64,000 bases of DNA. It comes from a virus. The position numbers and the translations under genes were made by a program. This document shows positions 1 through 8,176 of the stretch, one piece after another; positions within the stretch are counted from its first letter, which is position 1; every line of letters begins with the position of its first letter. The notes under the pieces were generated by a model. The model searched no databases and was not told the origin of the DNA. It saw only the letters and a program-made list of their open reading frames with translations. The DNA is taken from positions 62,001-126,000 of IMG/VR virus record IMGVR_UViG_3300034082_004296; one strand, written 5' to 3'.

Positions 1-1204
1 TCCCTAATAGGTATTGATATGATCCATTTATCTCATCAAAGTTATCTGTCTCCAAGTAGAGAATTATCTCTTTTCTAGGAACATTATTGATCTTTAACTT
101 ACCCTCAATTATGGCTTTTACGAAACGTGCTCTATTTGAGAGTAGAGCGAGTTCTTGATTTAGAGTATCAATAATAAATTGCTTTCTCTTTTCATAAAAA
201 GTGAGCCTAAATTGAACGAAATATTCAATAATCTCACTGGCTGAATTAAAGATTTTTAATTTACCGTGTTCGTCCAATACTGTAAAGTTCTCAGTCTGGC
301 GTTCTTCCATCTTTAGGAGTCTCTTTAATCTTACTGAGTCACCTAACATCTTAAGATCTTCTCGTCTAAACTTAAGAACATAATTGATGTTAGACTTGCA
401 GTTATTTTCGTAACTTGCAATTCTTCGGGAATCTTCAAGATCGATTAAGTGCTGGTCGAATTTTTCATAAGTAACAGAAGGAGGAAGCTCTGTAATATTC
501 ACAGTCGTGGTATTTTTTACTTCATACTTTCCACTAAATATCCATGAAAACTTTTCGGGGTCTATTAGTTCGCAACCTCCAATAAACTCTCTGTTCCATG
601 GAGTAGGTTCAGCATATTTTTTACCCTCTAGAGATTTTAAACAGGCATCGATTAGGCTAATTGGATTGCGATTTAATATATTTGTTGCGAAGCCTACTGC
701 AATCCCGCTACCGCCATTCAGGAGGACAGTTGGGATAATAGGTAAGAAATATTTAGGTTCGATCTCATTGCCTTCCTCGTATCGAGATTCTAATAATTCA
801 AAATCTTTATATAGGAGTCTAAAGTTCTTATGTAACTTGGTTGCTATATAACGAGGAGCGGCTGCTTCTGGCGAACGTAAGGATCCAAACTGACCAATAT
901 CTTCTAATACTGGCATTGAGTTCTTAAACCTTTGTGCCATGCCAATAATTGCTGAATTAAGAGAGCCGTCTCCATGGTGATAAAAAGCGTCTGCCGCCAC
1001 CCGACCGGCTAATTGAAAGATCTTCATTGGTTTTTCTGAACCGTTCTTCCATACTTTATTTGCAACAAAGATTACTTTGCGTTGAGTTGGCTTGAATCCA
1101 TCGATCACTGATGGAATTGCCCGCTCTTCAACGACATATACTGCATACTCCTTATAGTCGTTATCTAAATAGTCGGTTACTGTCTTTATTTCTGGCTTTC
1201 GCAT
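1..1204 (-). CDS. 52: Type II DNA topoisomerase medium subunit (T4 gp52 / GyrA-like), 3' end cut by window
   Basis: This is the DNA cleavage and rejoining subunit of a phage type II topoisomerase. I translated it from the ATG at 1204; it runs off the window edge after about 401 residues. The N-terminal segment IPSVIDGFKPTQRKV is the usual GyrA/ParC/gp52 entry motif. The active-site tyrosine lies in AAAPRYIATKL at residue 119, close to the position known for T4 gp52. A second signature, LNGGSGIAVGFATNI, follows. The start overlaps the end of the upstream 113-residue gene by 19 nt, and the ATPase subunit lies two small genes upstream, so both halves of the enzyme share one minus-strand operon. 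Its role in T4-like phages is supporting replication initiation and relieving supercoils. Identification is firm; the C-terminal part is not visible. Confidence 0.93.
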   Translation of the reverse strand, partial: MRKPEIKTVTDYLDNDYKEYAVYVVEERAIPSVIDGFKPTQRKVIFVANKVWKNGSEKPMKIFQLAGRVAADAFYHHGDGSLNSAIIGMAQRFKNSMPVLEDIGQFGSLRSPEAAAPRYIATKLHKNFRLLYKDFELLESRYEEGNEIEPKYFLPIIPTVLLNGGSGIAVGFATNILNRNPISLIDACLKSLEGKKYAEPTPWNREFIGGCELIDPEKFSWIFSGKYEVKNTTTVNITELPPSVTYEKFDQHLIDLEDSRRIASYENNCKSNINYVLKFRREDLKMLGDSVRLKRLLKMEERQTENFTVLDEHGKLKIFNSASEIIEYFVQFRLTFYEKRKQFIIDTLNQELALLSNRARFVKAIIEGKLKINNVPRKEIILYLETDNFDEINGSYQYLLG

Positions 1205-1527
1205 TTAAAATAATTGTTTTCTATAAGATACTCATAAAGACCTTCAAGATCTTTACATATTTCCACTTGTTCACCATCATTGATCTTAGAATATGCATTC
1301 ATTTCTGGATTTCCTACACCGTCTTGTAAATAGTTTTTCTCATACATAAACCAATTAAACCAGTCTAATCCTTCAGCTGTTAAGATTTCTCCCCAAAGAT
1401 ACTCGATTACGACATGGTAGCCTTCAGTAAACTCTATTAAATCGACTCCCTGTTCATAGGATTTATCAATCCGTGATGAGTTTTGGACCATCTGGTCAGT
1501 GATAAATTTAAAGTGTTCAAATGTCAT
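1186..1527 (-). CDS. Hypothetical protein, 113 aa
   Basis: I do not recognise this protein. It is a small, acidic, soluble-looking protein rich in aromatic residues (for example EYLWGEILTAEGLDWFNWF in the middle), with no signal peptide or membrane segment. It sits between the two topoisomerase subunit genes, overlaps the gp52-like start by 19 nt, and is read in the same direction, so it is probably co-transcribed and translationally coupled. Its position hints at early or middle expression with the topoisomerase but does not establish a role. Confidence 0.75.
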   Translation of the reverse strand: MTFEHFKFITDQMVQNSSRIDKSYEQGVDLIEFTEGYHVVIEYLWGEILTAEGLDWFNWFMYEKNYLQDGVGNPEMNAYSKINDGEQVEICKDLEGLYEYLIENNYFKCESQK

Positions 1528-1558
1528 AAGTTGGGATTTTCTTATCTTTTACTTGGGC

Positions 1559-1669
1559 CTAAACTAAAGTTTTGATTGCCCATGAAATGAGACCTATTAT
1601 GGATCCCATTATAATCATCCAAATAAAGACAAACTTAGGCCTTCTTTCAAACTCGTTGTAGTATTTCAT
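1559..1669 (-). CDS. Small single-pass membrane protein, 36 aa
   Basis: A short reading frame starts at the ATG at 1669 and ends at TAG 1559-1561, filling the gap between the topoisomerase large subunit and the 113-aa gene. It encodes a charged N-terminus (MKYYNEFERRPK) followed by one hydrophobic helix of about 20 residues (from FVFIWMIIMG through the next ten residues) and a short basic tail. The length, the uninterrupted hydrophobic stretch and the tight fit in the operon support a real membrane microprotein. The function is unknown. Confidence 0.5.
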   Translation of the reverse strand: MKYYNEFERRPKFVFIWMIIMGSIIGLISWAIKTLV

Positions 1670-1675
1670 TAGTTA

Positions 1676-3538
1676 TTAGTTATTTCCAAGGATTCTGTCC
1701 TTTCGTGGTTGAGAATCCTTACCAAACCATGACTCAAGTGAGTCTCGATAGTCTTTATCGTTCTTGATTTGCACAAGATAAGGATTTTTGATTATTTCTT
1801 CGTATTCGGCGTCCTCGAGGGCTCCCAATCCCTTTTTGTATTCGATTTCCCAAGAAGAGGTCTTATTCTTCCTCAGCCAGGCATCAAACTCTTCATTTGT
1901 GTAAAAATTAAGTGAGTCTTTGCCTTTTTTAGCGACAACTAGTGGAGTCATTACCTTGTATACCCTACCTTGGTCAAAAAGTTCGGGCCAAAAGCGATTA
2001 AAAAAGTTAATTAAGGTTGCTGCAATGTGACTACCGTCAGGATCGGCGTCAGTATAGATATAGATGCGACCGTAGCGTAGTCCTTTAGGTTCTTCGCCTA
2101 ATTTTAGTCCCAGGGAGGCCATTAACTGCACGGCTTCGTCATTTTTAGCGATTTCAGAGGGTTTCATCTCACTTACATTGATAAATTTACCCTTTAGAGG
2201 AAATGCACCAATTATTTGAGTGTCTCTAAACTTACGAACTGCTGAAACTGCTGAAAGACCTTCATATATGCCTAGGATACATACTCCGCGGTCACCTTTG
2301 CGTTGTGCATCGATCAATTTAGGTATTTTTGTCTTATCTAGGTCCTTATTTAGCTTTCTGAGCTCAGCTCTCTCTTGAGCAAGGGCTTTTTTCTCTATCC
2401 AATCTAGGACCGACTGTATTATTTCAGACTTAAAGACTAGTTTTGCTAACTTATCTGTCACTTCGTGCTTAGTTCCGAAATCTTTGACCTCAGTGATCAG
2501 TTTTTCCTTAGTTTGTGAGCTAAAGAATGAATTTACAATAGTCGAATCGATAAAAACGTATATGTGATTGCGGATATCGCTTGGCTTGACGTCGACTTTG
2601 TGTTTTTTCTTGATCATCTCTCTTAATTGAGCGATTAATTGATTAGTAATGTACTCTACGTGAGTTCCGCCATCTTTAGTATGTACTGAATTGACAAAAC
2701 TTACGTTTTGAAAGCCATTTTCAGACTTTGCAAAGCCTATTTTCCAATCTTTGGTCTCTTCAAAAAAGTATTCTTGAGCATAGAGCTGGATATATTCCTC
2801 AAAGCTCTTAAATTTAAGAACAAAATCCTCTTTTTTACCGTCCTTGACCTTAGTTAGCTTCAAGGTAAGCTTGTTATTACATGCAACTAGGTCCAAGCAA
2901 CGTTTAAAAAGTATCTGAAAAGACTTTTCGTCAATTAATCGCATCTTAAATCGTTCAAGGTCCGGAAAAAATGAGATTTCGGTGAATCCACGCTTGGCTG
3001 GGGTGATCTTTGCAGTAGTTCGTTTTCCCATATTGTCAGTAAAGACTTGGTCAAATCGGTTTTTACCATCACATGTGGAAATAGTGAACTTTTTGCTAAA
3101 TATATTAGTTAAAGTGGAACCAACACCATTTGTTCCGGCAACAGTACGCTGTTCTGAGTCATCAAAGTTGGATCCAGCCTTTAGATTTGAGAAAATCATT
3201 TCAGGAATCCATTCTTTATGGACTGGGTGTTTTTCTACTGGAATTCCGCCGTTATCCCATACTGAGATTTCAGTAGTGTCTAAATTAATCGTCACCCTAA
3301 TCTCATTCAGTTTAGGATTTCGACGATGTTCATCTACCGAATTTGAAACAATCTCATCAAATAATTTAATAAAGCCCGGATTATAGTGAACCTCTTCAAC
3401 CGTTACCTTCTCTCCATCATATAGATGTTGCTCTCCAGTATGGATAGCGACTGATCCAATATACATTGATGGTCTGAGCAAAACATGCTCAATGTCAGTC
3501 AGTTTTTGATATTTTGTTTCTATTGATTTTTTAGCCAT
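1676..3538 (-). CDS. 39: Type II DNA topoisomerase large (ATPase/TOPRIM) subunit, gp39/60- or GyrB-like
   Basis: This is the ATP-hydrolysing subunit of the phage topoisomerase, 620 aa. GHKL ATPase motifs are present in order: DEIVSNSVDE (residues 61-70), DNGGIP (95-100), GTNGVGS (135-141) and the QTK loop (342-344). The TOPRIM domain has TDADPDGSH, with the metal-binding aspartates around 497-501. The preceding TOPRIM acidic motif reads YEGLSA (425-430) instead of the usual EGDSA; the glutamate is kept but the next acidic residue is Leu. In T4 this subunit is split into gp39 and gp60; here it is one chain, as in several T4 relatives. The start overlaps the helicase stop at 3538. The gp52-like partner is downstream in the same operon. 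Confidence 0.95.
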   Translation of the reverse strand: MAKKSIETKYQKLTDIEHVLLRPSMYIGSVAIHTGEQHLYDGEKVTVEEVHYNPGFIKLFDEIVSNSVDEHRRNPKLNEIRVTINLDTTEISVWDNGGIPVEKHPVHKEWIPEMIFSNLKAGSNFDDSEQRTVAGTNGVGSTLTNIFSKKFTISTCDGKNRFDQVFTDNMGKRTTAKITPAKRGFTEISFFPDLERFKMRLIDEKSFQILFKRCLDLVACNNKLTLKLTKVKDGKKEDFVLKFKSFEEYIQLYAQEYFFEETKDWKIGFAKSENGFQNVSFVNSVHTKDGGTHVEYITNQLIAQLREMIKKKHKVDVKPSDIRNHIYVFIDSTIVNSFFSSQTKEKLITEVKDFGTKHEVTDKLAKLVFKSEIIQSVLDWIEKKALAQERAELRKLNKDLDKTKIPKLIDAQRKGDRGVCILGIYEGLSAVSAVRKFRDTQIIGAFPLKGKFINVSEMKPSEIAKNDEAVQLMASLGLKLGEEPKGLRYGRIYIYTDADPDGSHIAATLINFFNRFWPELFDQGRVYKVMTPLVVAKKGKDSLNFYTNEEFDAWLRKNKTSSWEIEYKKGLGALEDAEYEEIIKNPYLVQIKNDKDYRDSLESWFGKDSQPRKDRILGNN

Positions 3539-5130
3539 TATTTCTTTGCTAATTTTTTTACTTTTAGTGCGTCTAAAAAGTATTTAGGCACGTTTTTATT
3601 TTCTAGGATTTGGTCAAAACACTCGTCTAATATGTAGGTCTCTGCCCAATCGTCATCATTTCTTATTGATCTACCATATGCTTGTAAAAGGTCCACCAGG
3701 GTCTTCCAATTATACCACTCTGGTCGAGTTTCAAGTCTCTTCTTAATCTTTGTACTAACAAGATTAGGAAAAGGTACTTTTAGGATTACTTGAAAACGAG
3801 AAAGTTCGTCTTTTAGATCGACTCCATTAATCATCGATGGTGAGACTAGGACAGTTTCTATTTTTGAAGTAAGGTGATCCTCTAGTGACTTTTCTCTAGT
3901 TATTGAATCATGGAATATTAAACGAACATCTTGAATAGAGTTTTGAATCCACTTACTAAACTCATAATTCGCTGTGTGGATAATACCCTTATGTTCGTGG
4001 TTCTTTTCTAGGATCTTACCAATTATTGGTACTGCTCTAGCAAAAGTCTCCTTCTTATTATAATAGGACATTTTACCGAATCTTACGTAGATTACAGGTC
4101 GAGCTTCAGCTTTAAATGGACAAGGTAATGCAAGATAGGTTGACTCATGGTCCTCAACTCCCATAATAAATGAAAATAACTCTCGATCAAGTAGTGTACC
4201 TGACATTAGGATCACATGGTCATACTGGTCCCAAAATAACTCTTTAAGATAGAGATTTCCCCAAATGGGTTCAACTAAGATTCGGGTCTTGCCATACTGG
4301 TCTAGGTCCTTTTCAAAAGTCCAATTAGTCTTGTAGTTTTCTCGATCGTTGACGAATCTGTTGTATTTACACATTGACTTATCGACGTGATCGGCTTTCT
4401 TAATTAGATCAATCTTTTTTTTCTTAGCTCGGGTTTCCTTAGCTTCCTCCAATAACTCATAGGCTTTTTGCTCAAGTAAGGGAACAAGTATATCTTTAGT
4501 CCAGTCTGAAAGTTCAGTCAAGCTTGAAATATTATCGAGGTCTCGTTCCATCCAATCTTGCCAGACATCTAATATCTTTAAACTGCGTTCAGAATAGGTA
4601 GAGAGGATAAAATCACAAAAGGTCTCCTCAAAAGCATGAGCCTCATCAATTATAAGAAGTTTAGAATTACGCTCAGCCATCATCTCTGGAGAATACATTG
4701 AGTATGCTGTCACTAGATGAAAATTGGCTAGACTTACTGGGCTCTTTAAAAACTTTGATTGTGCGATCTTATGAGGACAGATAGTACAACGCTTTTCATT
4801 TGCTTTATTTATGACTTGAGCATCACCGCAACCCATACCTTGAGTACGACACCAGTAATTGTTCTTGCCCTTAAGATTGGCTGCAAAACCAAAGTCTTTT
4901 ACGTATTGATCTTGTAGGATTTTAGTATTGGTAATAATATCAGTTTTGGCCTTTTTTGAGTGTTCACCTCGATACCACTCAGCAATCATGATCGCGGCAT
5001 ATGATTTTCCAACTCCAGTGGGAGCATCCACCATGATAAATTTCTTTCCATCCTTAATAGAAGACTTTACAAAGTCCAGTATTTGGACCTGTTGAGGTCT
5101 TGGTGAAAACTCAAGAGGGATATCGCTCAT
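3538..5130 (-). CDS. DinG/XPD-like superfamily 2 helicase with Fe-S cluster
   Basis: A 530-aa superfamily 2 DNA helicase. Walker A is APTGVGKS (36-43) and the DEAH box is IDEAHAFEE (161-169). Four cysteines between them (C94, C101, C115, C118; CRTQGMGCG then CTICPHK) match the Fe-S cluster arrangement of the XPD/DinG family, which are 5'-3' helicases. C-terminal helicase motifs include VLVSPSMINGVDLKD and LLQAYGRSIRNDDDW, the latter with the conserved Q-x-x-G-R-x-x-R pattern. It sits directly upstream of the topoisomerase large subunit (1-nt overlap) and overlaps the 60-aa gene upstream by 4 nt. The likely role is unwinding replication or repair intermediates. T4 itself uses Dda and UvsW rather than a DinG-type enzyme, so this is an alternative helicase. 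Confidence 0.9.
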   Translation of the reverse strand: MSDIPLEFSPRPQQVQILDFVKSSIKDGKKFIMVDAPTGVGKSYAAIMIAEWYRGEHSKKAKTDIITNTKILQDQYVKDFGFAANLKGKNNYWCRTQGMGCGDAQVINKANEKRCTICPHKIAQSKFLKSPVSLANFHLVTAYSMYSPEMMAERNSKLLIIDEAHAFEETFCDFILSTYSERSLKILDVWQDWMERDLDNISSLTELSDWTKDILVPLLEQKAYELLEEAKETRAKKKKIDLIKKADHVDKSMCKYNRFVNDRENYKTNWTFEKDLDQYGKTRILVEPIWGNLYLKELFWDQYDHVILMSGTLLDRELFSFIMGVEDHESTYLALPCPFKAEARPVIYVRFGKMSYYNKKETFARAVPIIGKILEKNHEHKGIIHTANYEFSKWIQNSIQDVRLIFHDSITREKSLEDHLTSKIETVLVSPSMINGVDLKDELSRFQVILKVPFPNLVSTKIKKRLETRPEWYNWKTLVDLLQAYGRSIRNDDDWAETYILDECFDQILENKNVPKYFLDALKVKKLAKK

Positions 5131-5309
5131 GTAGTAGTTTCTAGTTTTATTATTATCTTTTTAATGTCCTGATGAATCTCCCTTATTTCTAAGGCAAGTT
5201 CATTGTTAGAATCAGCCTTTTCCATGGAGGAGGAAACCCGTCGACAACACTCTCTAATTATCGCAAGTTCACGTTTTGAAAGCTTGGGGCCAAGTAGTTT
5301 TCTTAACAT
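5127..5309 (-). CDS. Hypothetical protein, 60 aa
   Basis: A small charged, helix-rich protein with no recognisable domain; it has a CC pair (IRECCRRVSS) in the middle and a basic N-terminus. The stop overlaps the helicase start by 4 nt (ATGA-type coupling), which supports translation as the first gene of the helicase-topoisomerase operon. A late-promoter-like element lies only 5 nt before the ATG, too close for a normal leader, so the start or the promoter reading may be wrong. Confidence 0.65.
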   Translation of the reverse strand: MLRKLLGPKLSKRELAIIRECCRRVSSSMEKADSNNELALEIREIHQDIKKIIIKLETTT

Positions 5310-5314
5310 CTTTC

Positions 5315-5325
5315 GTTATTTATAC
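5315..5325 (-). promoter_or_regulatory. Possible late-type promoter (minus strand), doubtful
   Basis: On the minus strand the sequence reads GTATAAATAAC, close to the element found before the late genes of this window. It ends only 5 nt before the ATG at 5309, whereas the convincing copies end 14-25 nt before their start codons. It may give a nearly leaderless transcript or be coincidental. Confidence 0.25.
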
Positions 5326-5342
5326 AATTCTATTAATAAAAC

Positions 5343-6143
5343 TCAAAATTGCTCACTGGTTTCAATTTGGATAGGATGATACCACATTCTGCGACCGTTC
5401 TTGTCGGTAAACCAGTGGCCCTTGCCATAACACTTCATCCACTCATCAAAACCGCTAGGTTGGATATCAAATGGATTTTCCCAATCCTTTAATTGACCTC
5501 CTCCAAGAAAGTATGCCTCTCGAGGAAGCCGTTCGCATAGGTCTAGGATAGATGGGTTCATAGTGATTGCGGTACGAGCATCCACAAAAGGATCCTGTGC
5601 TGCATGGAAAACTATCTCAGCTCTAAGATAGTTGCCAATTCCGTTAAAGTATTGCTGGTTCATGAGCACCAGGTGAATCGGCTTATTAAATTCCTTCTTG
5701 CCTAGGTTAGCGAAGATATTCTCCCTAAAAAGCCTAGATTCATGTACTGGACACGGCCCTCTATTTTGGGACCAATCAGTAGCAACATTCCACCTAGCAA
5801 ATCGACGAGTGTCAACCAAGCATAGACTATGCTGATCAACAGTATTGAATTTCATGTGAGTATGTTTTGGTACAGCATCACGGTGACATAGCGCCCAGTG
5901 ACCAGACATGCCCATCGAGCAGCTGATCTTCATAAAGACCTCACCTCCTTGAATTAGGGAGAGCATGAGCTCCTTGCCTCGAGATTCAGCAGTAATACTG
6001 AATATCTGAAGGTCAGTCGGCTGGACTATACCTAGTTTTCGATTCATGGCACTTTCTGAAAAGGAGATTGATGTAAAATTCCTTTCTCTGCAGGCTAGAT
6101 TTATGAAATCCGCCATTATTTTTATCTCTGCAAGTTCTGGCAT
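5343..6143 (-). CDS. Formamidopyrimidine-DNA glycosylase / endonuclease VIII family (zincless finger)
   Basis: A 266-aa base-excision repair glycosylase/AP lyase of the Fpg/Nei family. The N-terminus MPELAEIKIM keeps the catalytic Pro2 and Glu3, and Lys57 (SRGKELML) sits at the family position. The helix-two-turn-helix is GIGNYLRAEIVFHA. The C-terminal DNA-binding hairpin ends GRRMWYHPIQ, keeping the arginine, but the four zinc cysteines are absent, so it is a zincless finger as known for some eukaryotic and viral Nei-like enzymes. The gene stands alone on the minus strand, back to back with the late plus-strand block starting at 6179. The substrate (8-oxoG-type lesions, oxidised pyrimidines, or modified bases of the phage's own DNA) cannot be decided from the sequence. 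Confidence 0.9.
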   Translation of the reverse strand: MPELAEIKIMADFINLACRERNFTSISFSESAMNRKLGIVQPTDLQIFSITAESRGKELMLSLIQGGEVFMKISCSMGMSGHWALCHRDAVPKHTHMKFNTVDQHSLCLVDTRRFARWNVATDWSQNRGPCPVHESRLFRENIFANLGKKEFNKPIHLVLMNQQYFNGIGNYLRAEIVFHAAQDPFVDARTAITMNPSILDLCERLPREAYFLGGGQLKDWENPFDIQPSGFDEWMKCYGKGHWFTDKNGRRMWYHPIQIETSEQF

Positions 6144-6178
6144 ATCATTAAGATACTAAAAAAAAATTGACATATTAA

Positions 6179-6192
6179 AATAAATAACTAAA
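6179..6192 (+). promoter_or_regulatory. Late promoter (ATAAATAACTAAA type)
   Basis: AATAAATAACTAAA ends shortly before the ATG at 6205, with 17 nt between the ATAAATAA core and the start codon. The same core occurs before most plus-strand blocks here and resembles the T4 late promoter TATAAATA read by gp55. It drives the 655-aa virion-cargo candidate. Confidence 0.75.
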
Positions 6193-6204
6193 AAAGTATC
6201 TAAC

Positions 6205-8172
6205 ATGTCATATTTGTTAAATTATAAAAATTGGAGAGCACTATATGAAAGCCAAACTAATATTTTTGAAGATGGAGAAGACCCATACGGAGGAGTTGGT
6301 ATGATTGATGATACCAAAATCAAAGATAAAGGCACAGTTGATCCATTTGCAGACATGCCAAAAGAGGGCAAGAAAAGATTAGAGTATTTAGTAAATAAAG
6401 CAGGAGACCTAGATTCACAGGCGATAAAAAAGGCAGGAGCAGCGCCAGCAACTTCACTTCTACCCTACGATGCAATAACTGACTGGATGATTACTGCAGG
6501 TAAGCCTACTACAAGGAGCGATGGAAAAGGAGGATATAAAGATTTTTCACCAGAATGGAAGAAAAGATTTAAAGATAGAGAGCCTTCCATGAAATTAGAA
6601 GACTGTATTCAATGTATGCAGTATTGGAATGGAATAATTGATACGACTAAAACAAAAAAAGAAACTATTGAAATAAACGGTAAACCGTATGATGTTGCAA
6701 ATTATGACACTGCTCGAGTAATTAGACAATTGGATCAATTAAGTAATCTCAAAAAAGTTAAATCTTTAGTAGAAGAGGCATGGAAGGCTAAAGGCATTAT
6801 ATATTTTAATACTGGCTCGCCTTCAGAATATGAGTTTGAAGGAACTAAGTATTCTATTGAGAAAGACAAACAGGTAACATTTGACCCAAATTTAATCGTT
6901 GAAAAGAGTAAGATTTTACTAGAAAAAGCGAAAAAAACATTTGTAAACACTGGAAAAACCAGAAGAAATTCAAAGACTGATATGCTTTCTCCAAACCCCA
7001 ATTCAGATAATGTATGGTTTGATACAGGAGAGGGAGGAAAATATTATTCAAAGAAATCTAGAGATCAAACTGGAAGCTTTTGGCTATGGTATCAAATAAT
7101 ATCGGACGATGCTCAATTTCAAAAGTTATTAGCTAGATTCGATGATCCAACTTATGTGAGGACAGTATTCACAAAAATGACGGAGCAGGATAAGATAAAC
7201 ATAATAAAGGGTATTTCGGACGCTGCACAGAAGAAATTTGAGAAAGGATCAGTCGGAGCAATGGAAGGGATCTATGGCGCTACTTCCATCGTGTGGTGGC
7301 CGGTTGAAGCTAAAGAGACGATGCCAAAAACAACGGTCCTTAAACCAGCTAGTCCAGGAATTGACGTTGAATATGAAAATGAATGGGACTTTTCTTGGCC
7401 GTATGCTAAAGAAGGAGGAGTAGGAAAAGAACTTGCAATGACCTACTTTAAGAGTGATTCAGCAATAATACAAGATGGCAAGGACAAAGAGATAGACAAT
7501 GCAGTCAAGCAAATCATGGCTGAAATTAAGAGCAAAAATGGTACTCTTAAATCATTAAAGTATAGAGTAGTAGCATCGACGAGTGACGAACCTTCTAAAT
7601 ATGCAAGCCCTAATAAAGTAGCCGCAAAATACGATATTGCAAATAATCAACCTTTAGTTAGAGACCGTGCTAAGGTAATCGAAACTGCCCTAACTGCTGC
7701 GATCACTGCGAACGGAATTGATCCGACCCTGGTCACTAAAGACGGCGAAGACCTTACTCCTAATAATATTCTAGACGATGGAAGTGCAAAATACCAAGAG
7801 AAAAAATGGATGCGGCTTGATCATAAGGACCCTAGAGCAACGGCTGCTACTGATGCTGAATATAAAGCACTATTCGCTAAACCTAAACATTCAGGGCTTC
7901 TATTTAATATAGTATATACAACCATTGAAAAGGAAAAGAGTGAACCTACTCCTGAAGAAACGACCGTATCTGATTATGAGGTAGTAGGAGAATGGCTATT
8001 CGAGATCAAGTGGGCAGGCGGAGGAAGCTACAAGAAAAAGAGAAGAAGAACTCACACTAGAAGACCGATGAGGGGAATCCCTTGGGATAAATTGTTTCCG
8101 CCTCTTCCTGCAGGTGGAGGATGGAGCGTCGAAGACTTATGTGACGCATATGGTAGATCAGGACCAGGATAG
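6205..8172 (+). CDS. Putative virion protein with capsid-targeting-like N-terminus and OmpA-like segment, 655 aa
   Basis: The product is not recognised as a whole. The N-terminus, LLNYKNWRALYESQ, is almost the same as that of the 514-aa protein downstream and fits a prohead targeting/cleavage signal (aromatic pair followed by LYE, cleavage expected after Glu15). Near residues 410-515 there is an OmpA/MotB-like pattern: an acidic strand start (YFKSDSAIIQDG), the strand YRVVASTSDEPS, then N..LVRDRAKVIETALTAAI, the position where OmpA domains carry their N..LS..RA helix. The C-terminus is basic, with KKKRRRTHTRRP, which could contact DNA. A late promoter precedes it and a hairpin terminator follows at 8206, so it is a single-gene late unit. 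I infer a structural or co-packaged protein; the peptidoglycan-binding role typical of OmpA domains is not proven. Confidence 0.8.
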   Translation: MSYLLNYKNWRALYESQTNIFEDGEDPYGGVGMIDDTKIKDKGTVDPFADMPKEGKKRLEYLVNKAGDLDSQAIKKAGAAPATSLLPYDAITDWMITAGKPTTRSDGKGGYKDFSPEWKKRFKDREPSMKLEDCIQCMQYWNGIIDTTKTKKETIEINGKPYDVANYDTARVIRQLDQLSNLKKVKSLVEEAWKAKGIIYFNTGSPSEYEFEGTKYSIEKDKQVTFDPNLIVEKSKILLEKAKKTFVNTGKTRRNSKTDMLSPNPNSDNVWFDTGEGGKYYSKKSRDQTGSFWLWYQIISDDAQFQKLLARFDDPTYVRTVFTKMTEQDKINIIKGISDAAQKKFEKGSVGAMEGIYGATSIVWWPVEAKETMPKTTVLKPASPGIDVEYENEWDFSWPYAKEGGVGKELAMTYFKSDSAIIQDGKDKEIDNAVKQIMAEIKSKNGTLKSLKYRVVASTSDEPSKYASPNKVAAKYDIANNQPLVRDRAKVIETALTAAITANGIDPTLVTKDGEDLTPNNILDDGSAKYQEKKWMRLDHKDPRATAATDAEYKALFAKPKHSGLLFNIVYTTIEKEKSEPTPEETTVSDYEVVGEWLFEIKWAGGGSYKKKRRRTHTRRPMRGIPWDKLFPPLPAGGGWSVEDLCDAYGRSGPG

Positions 8173-8176
8173 AGGA

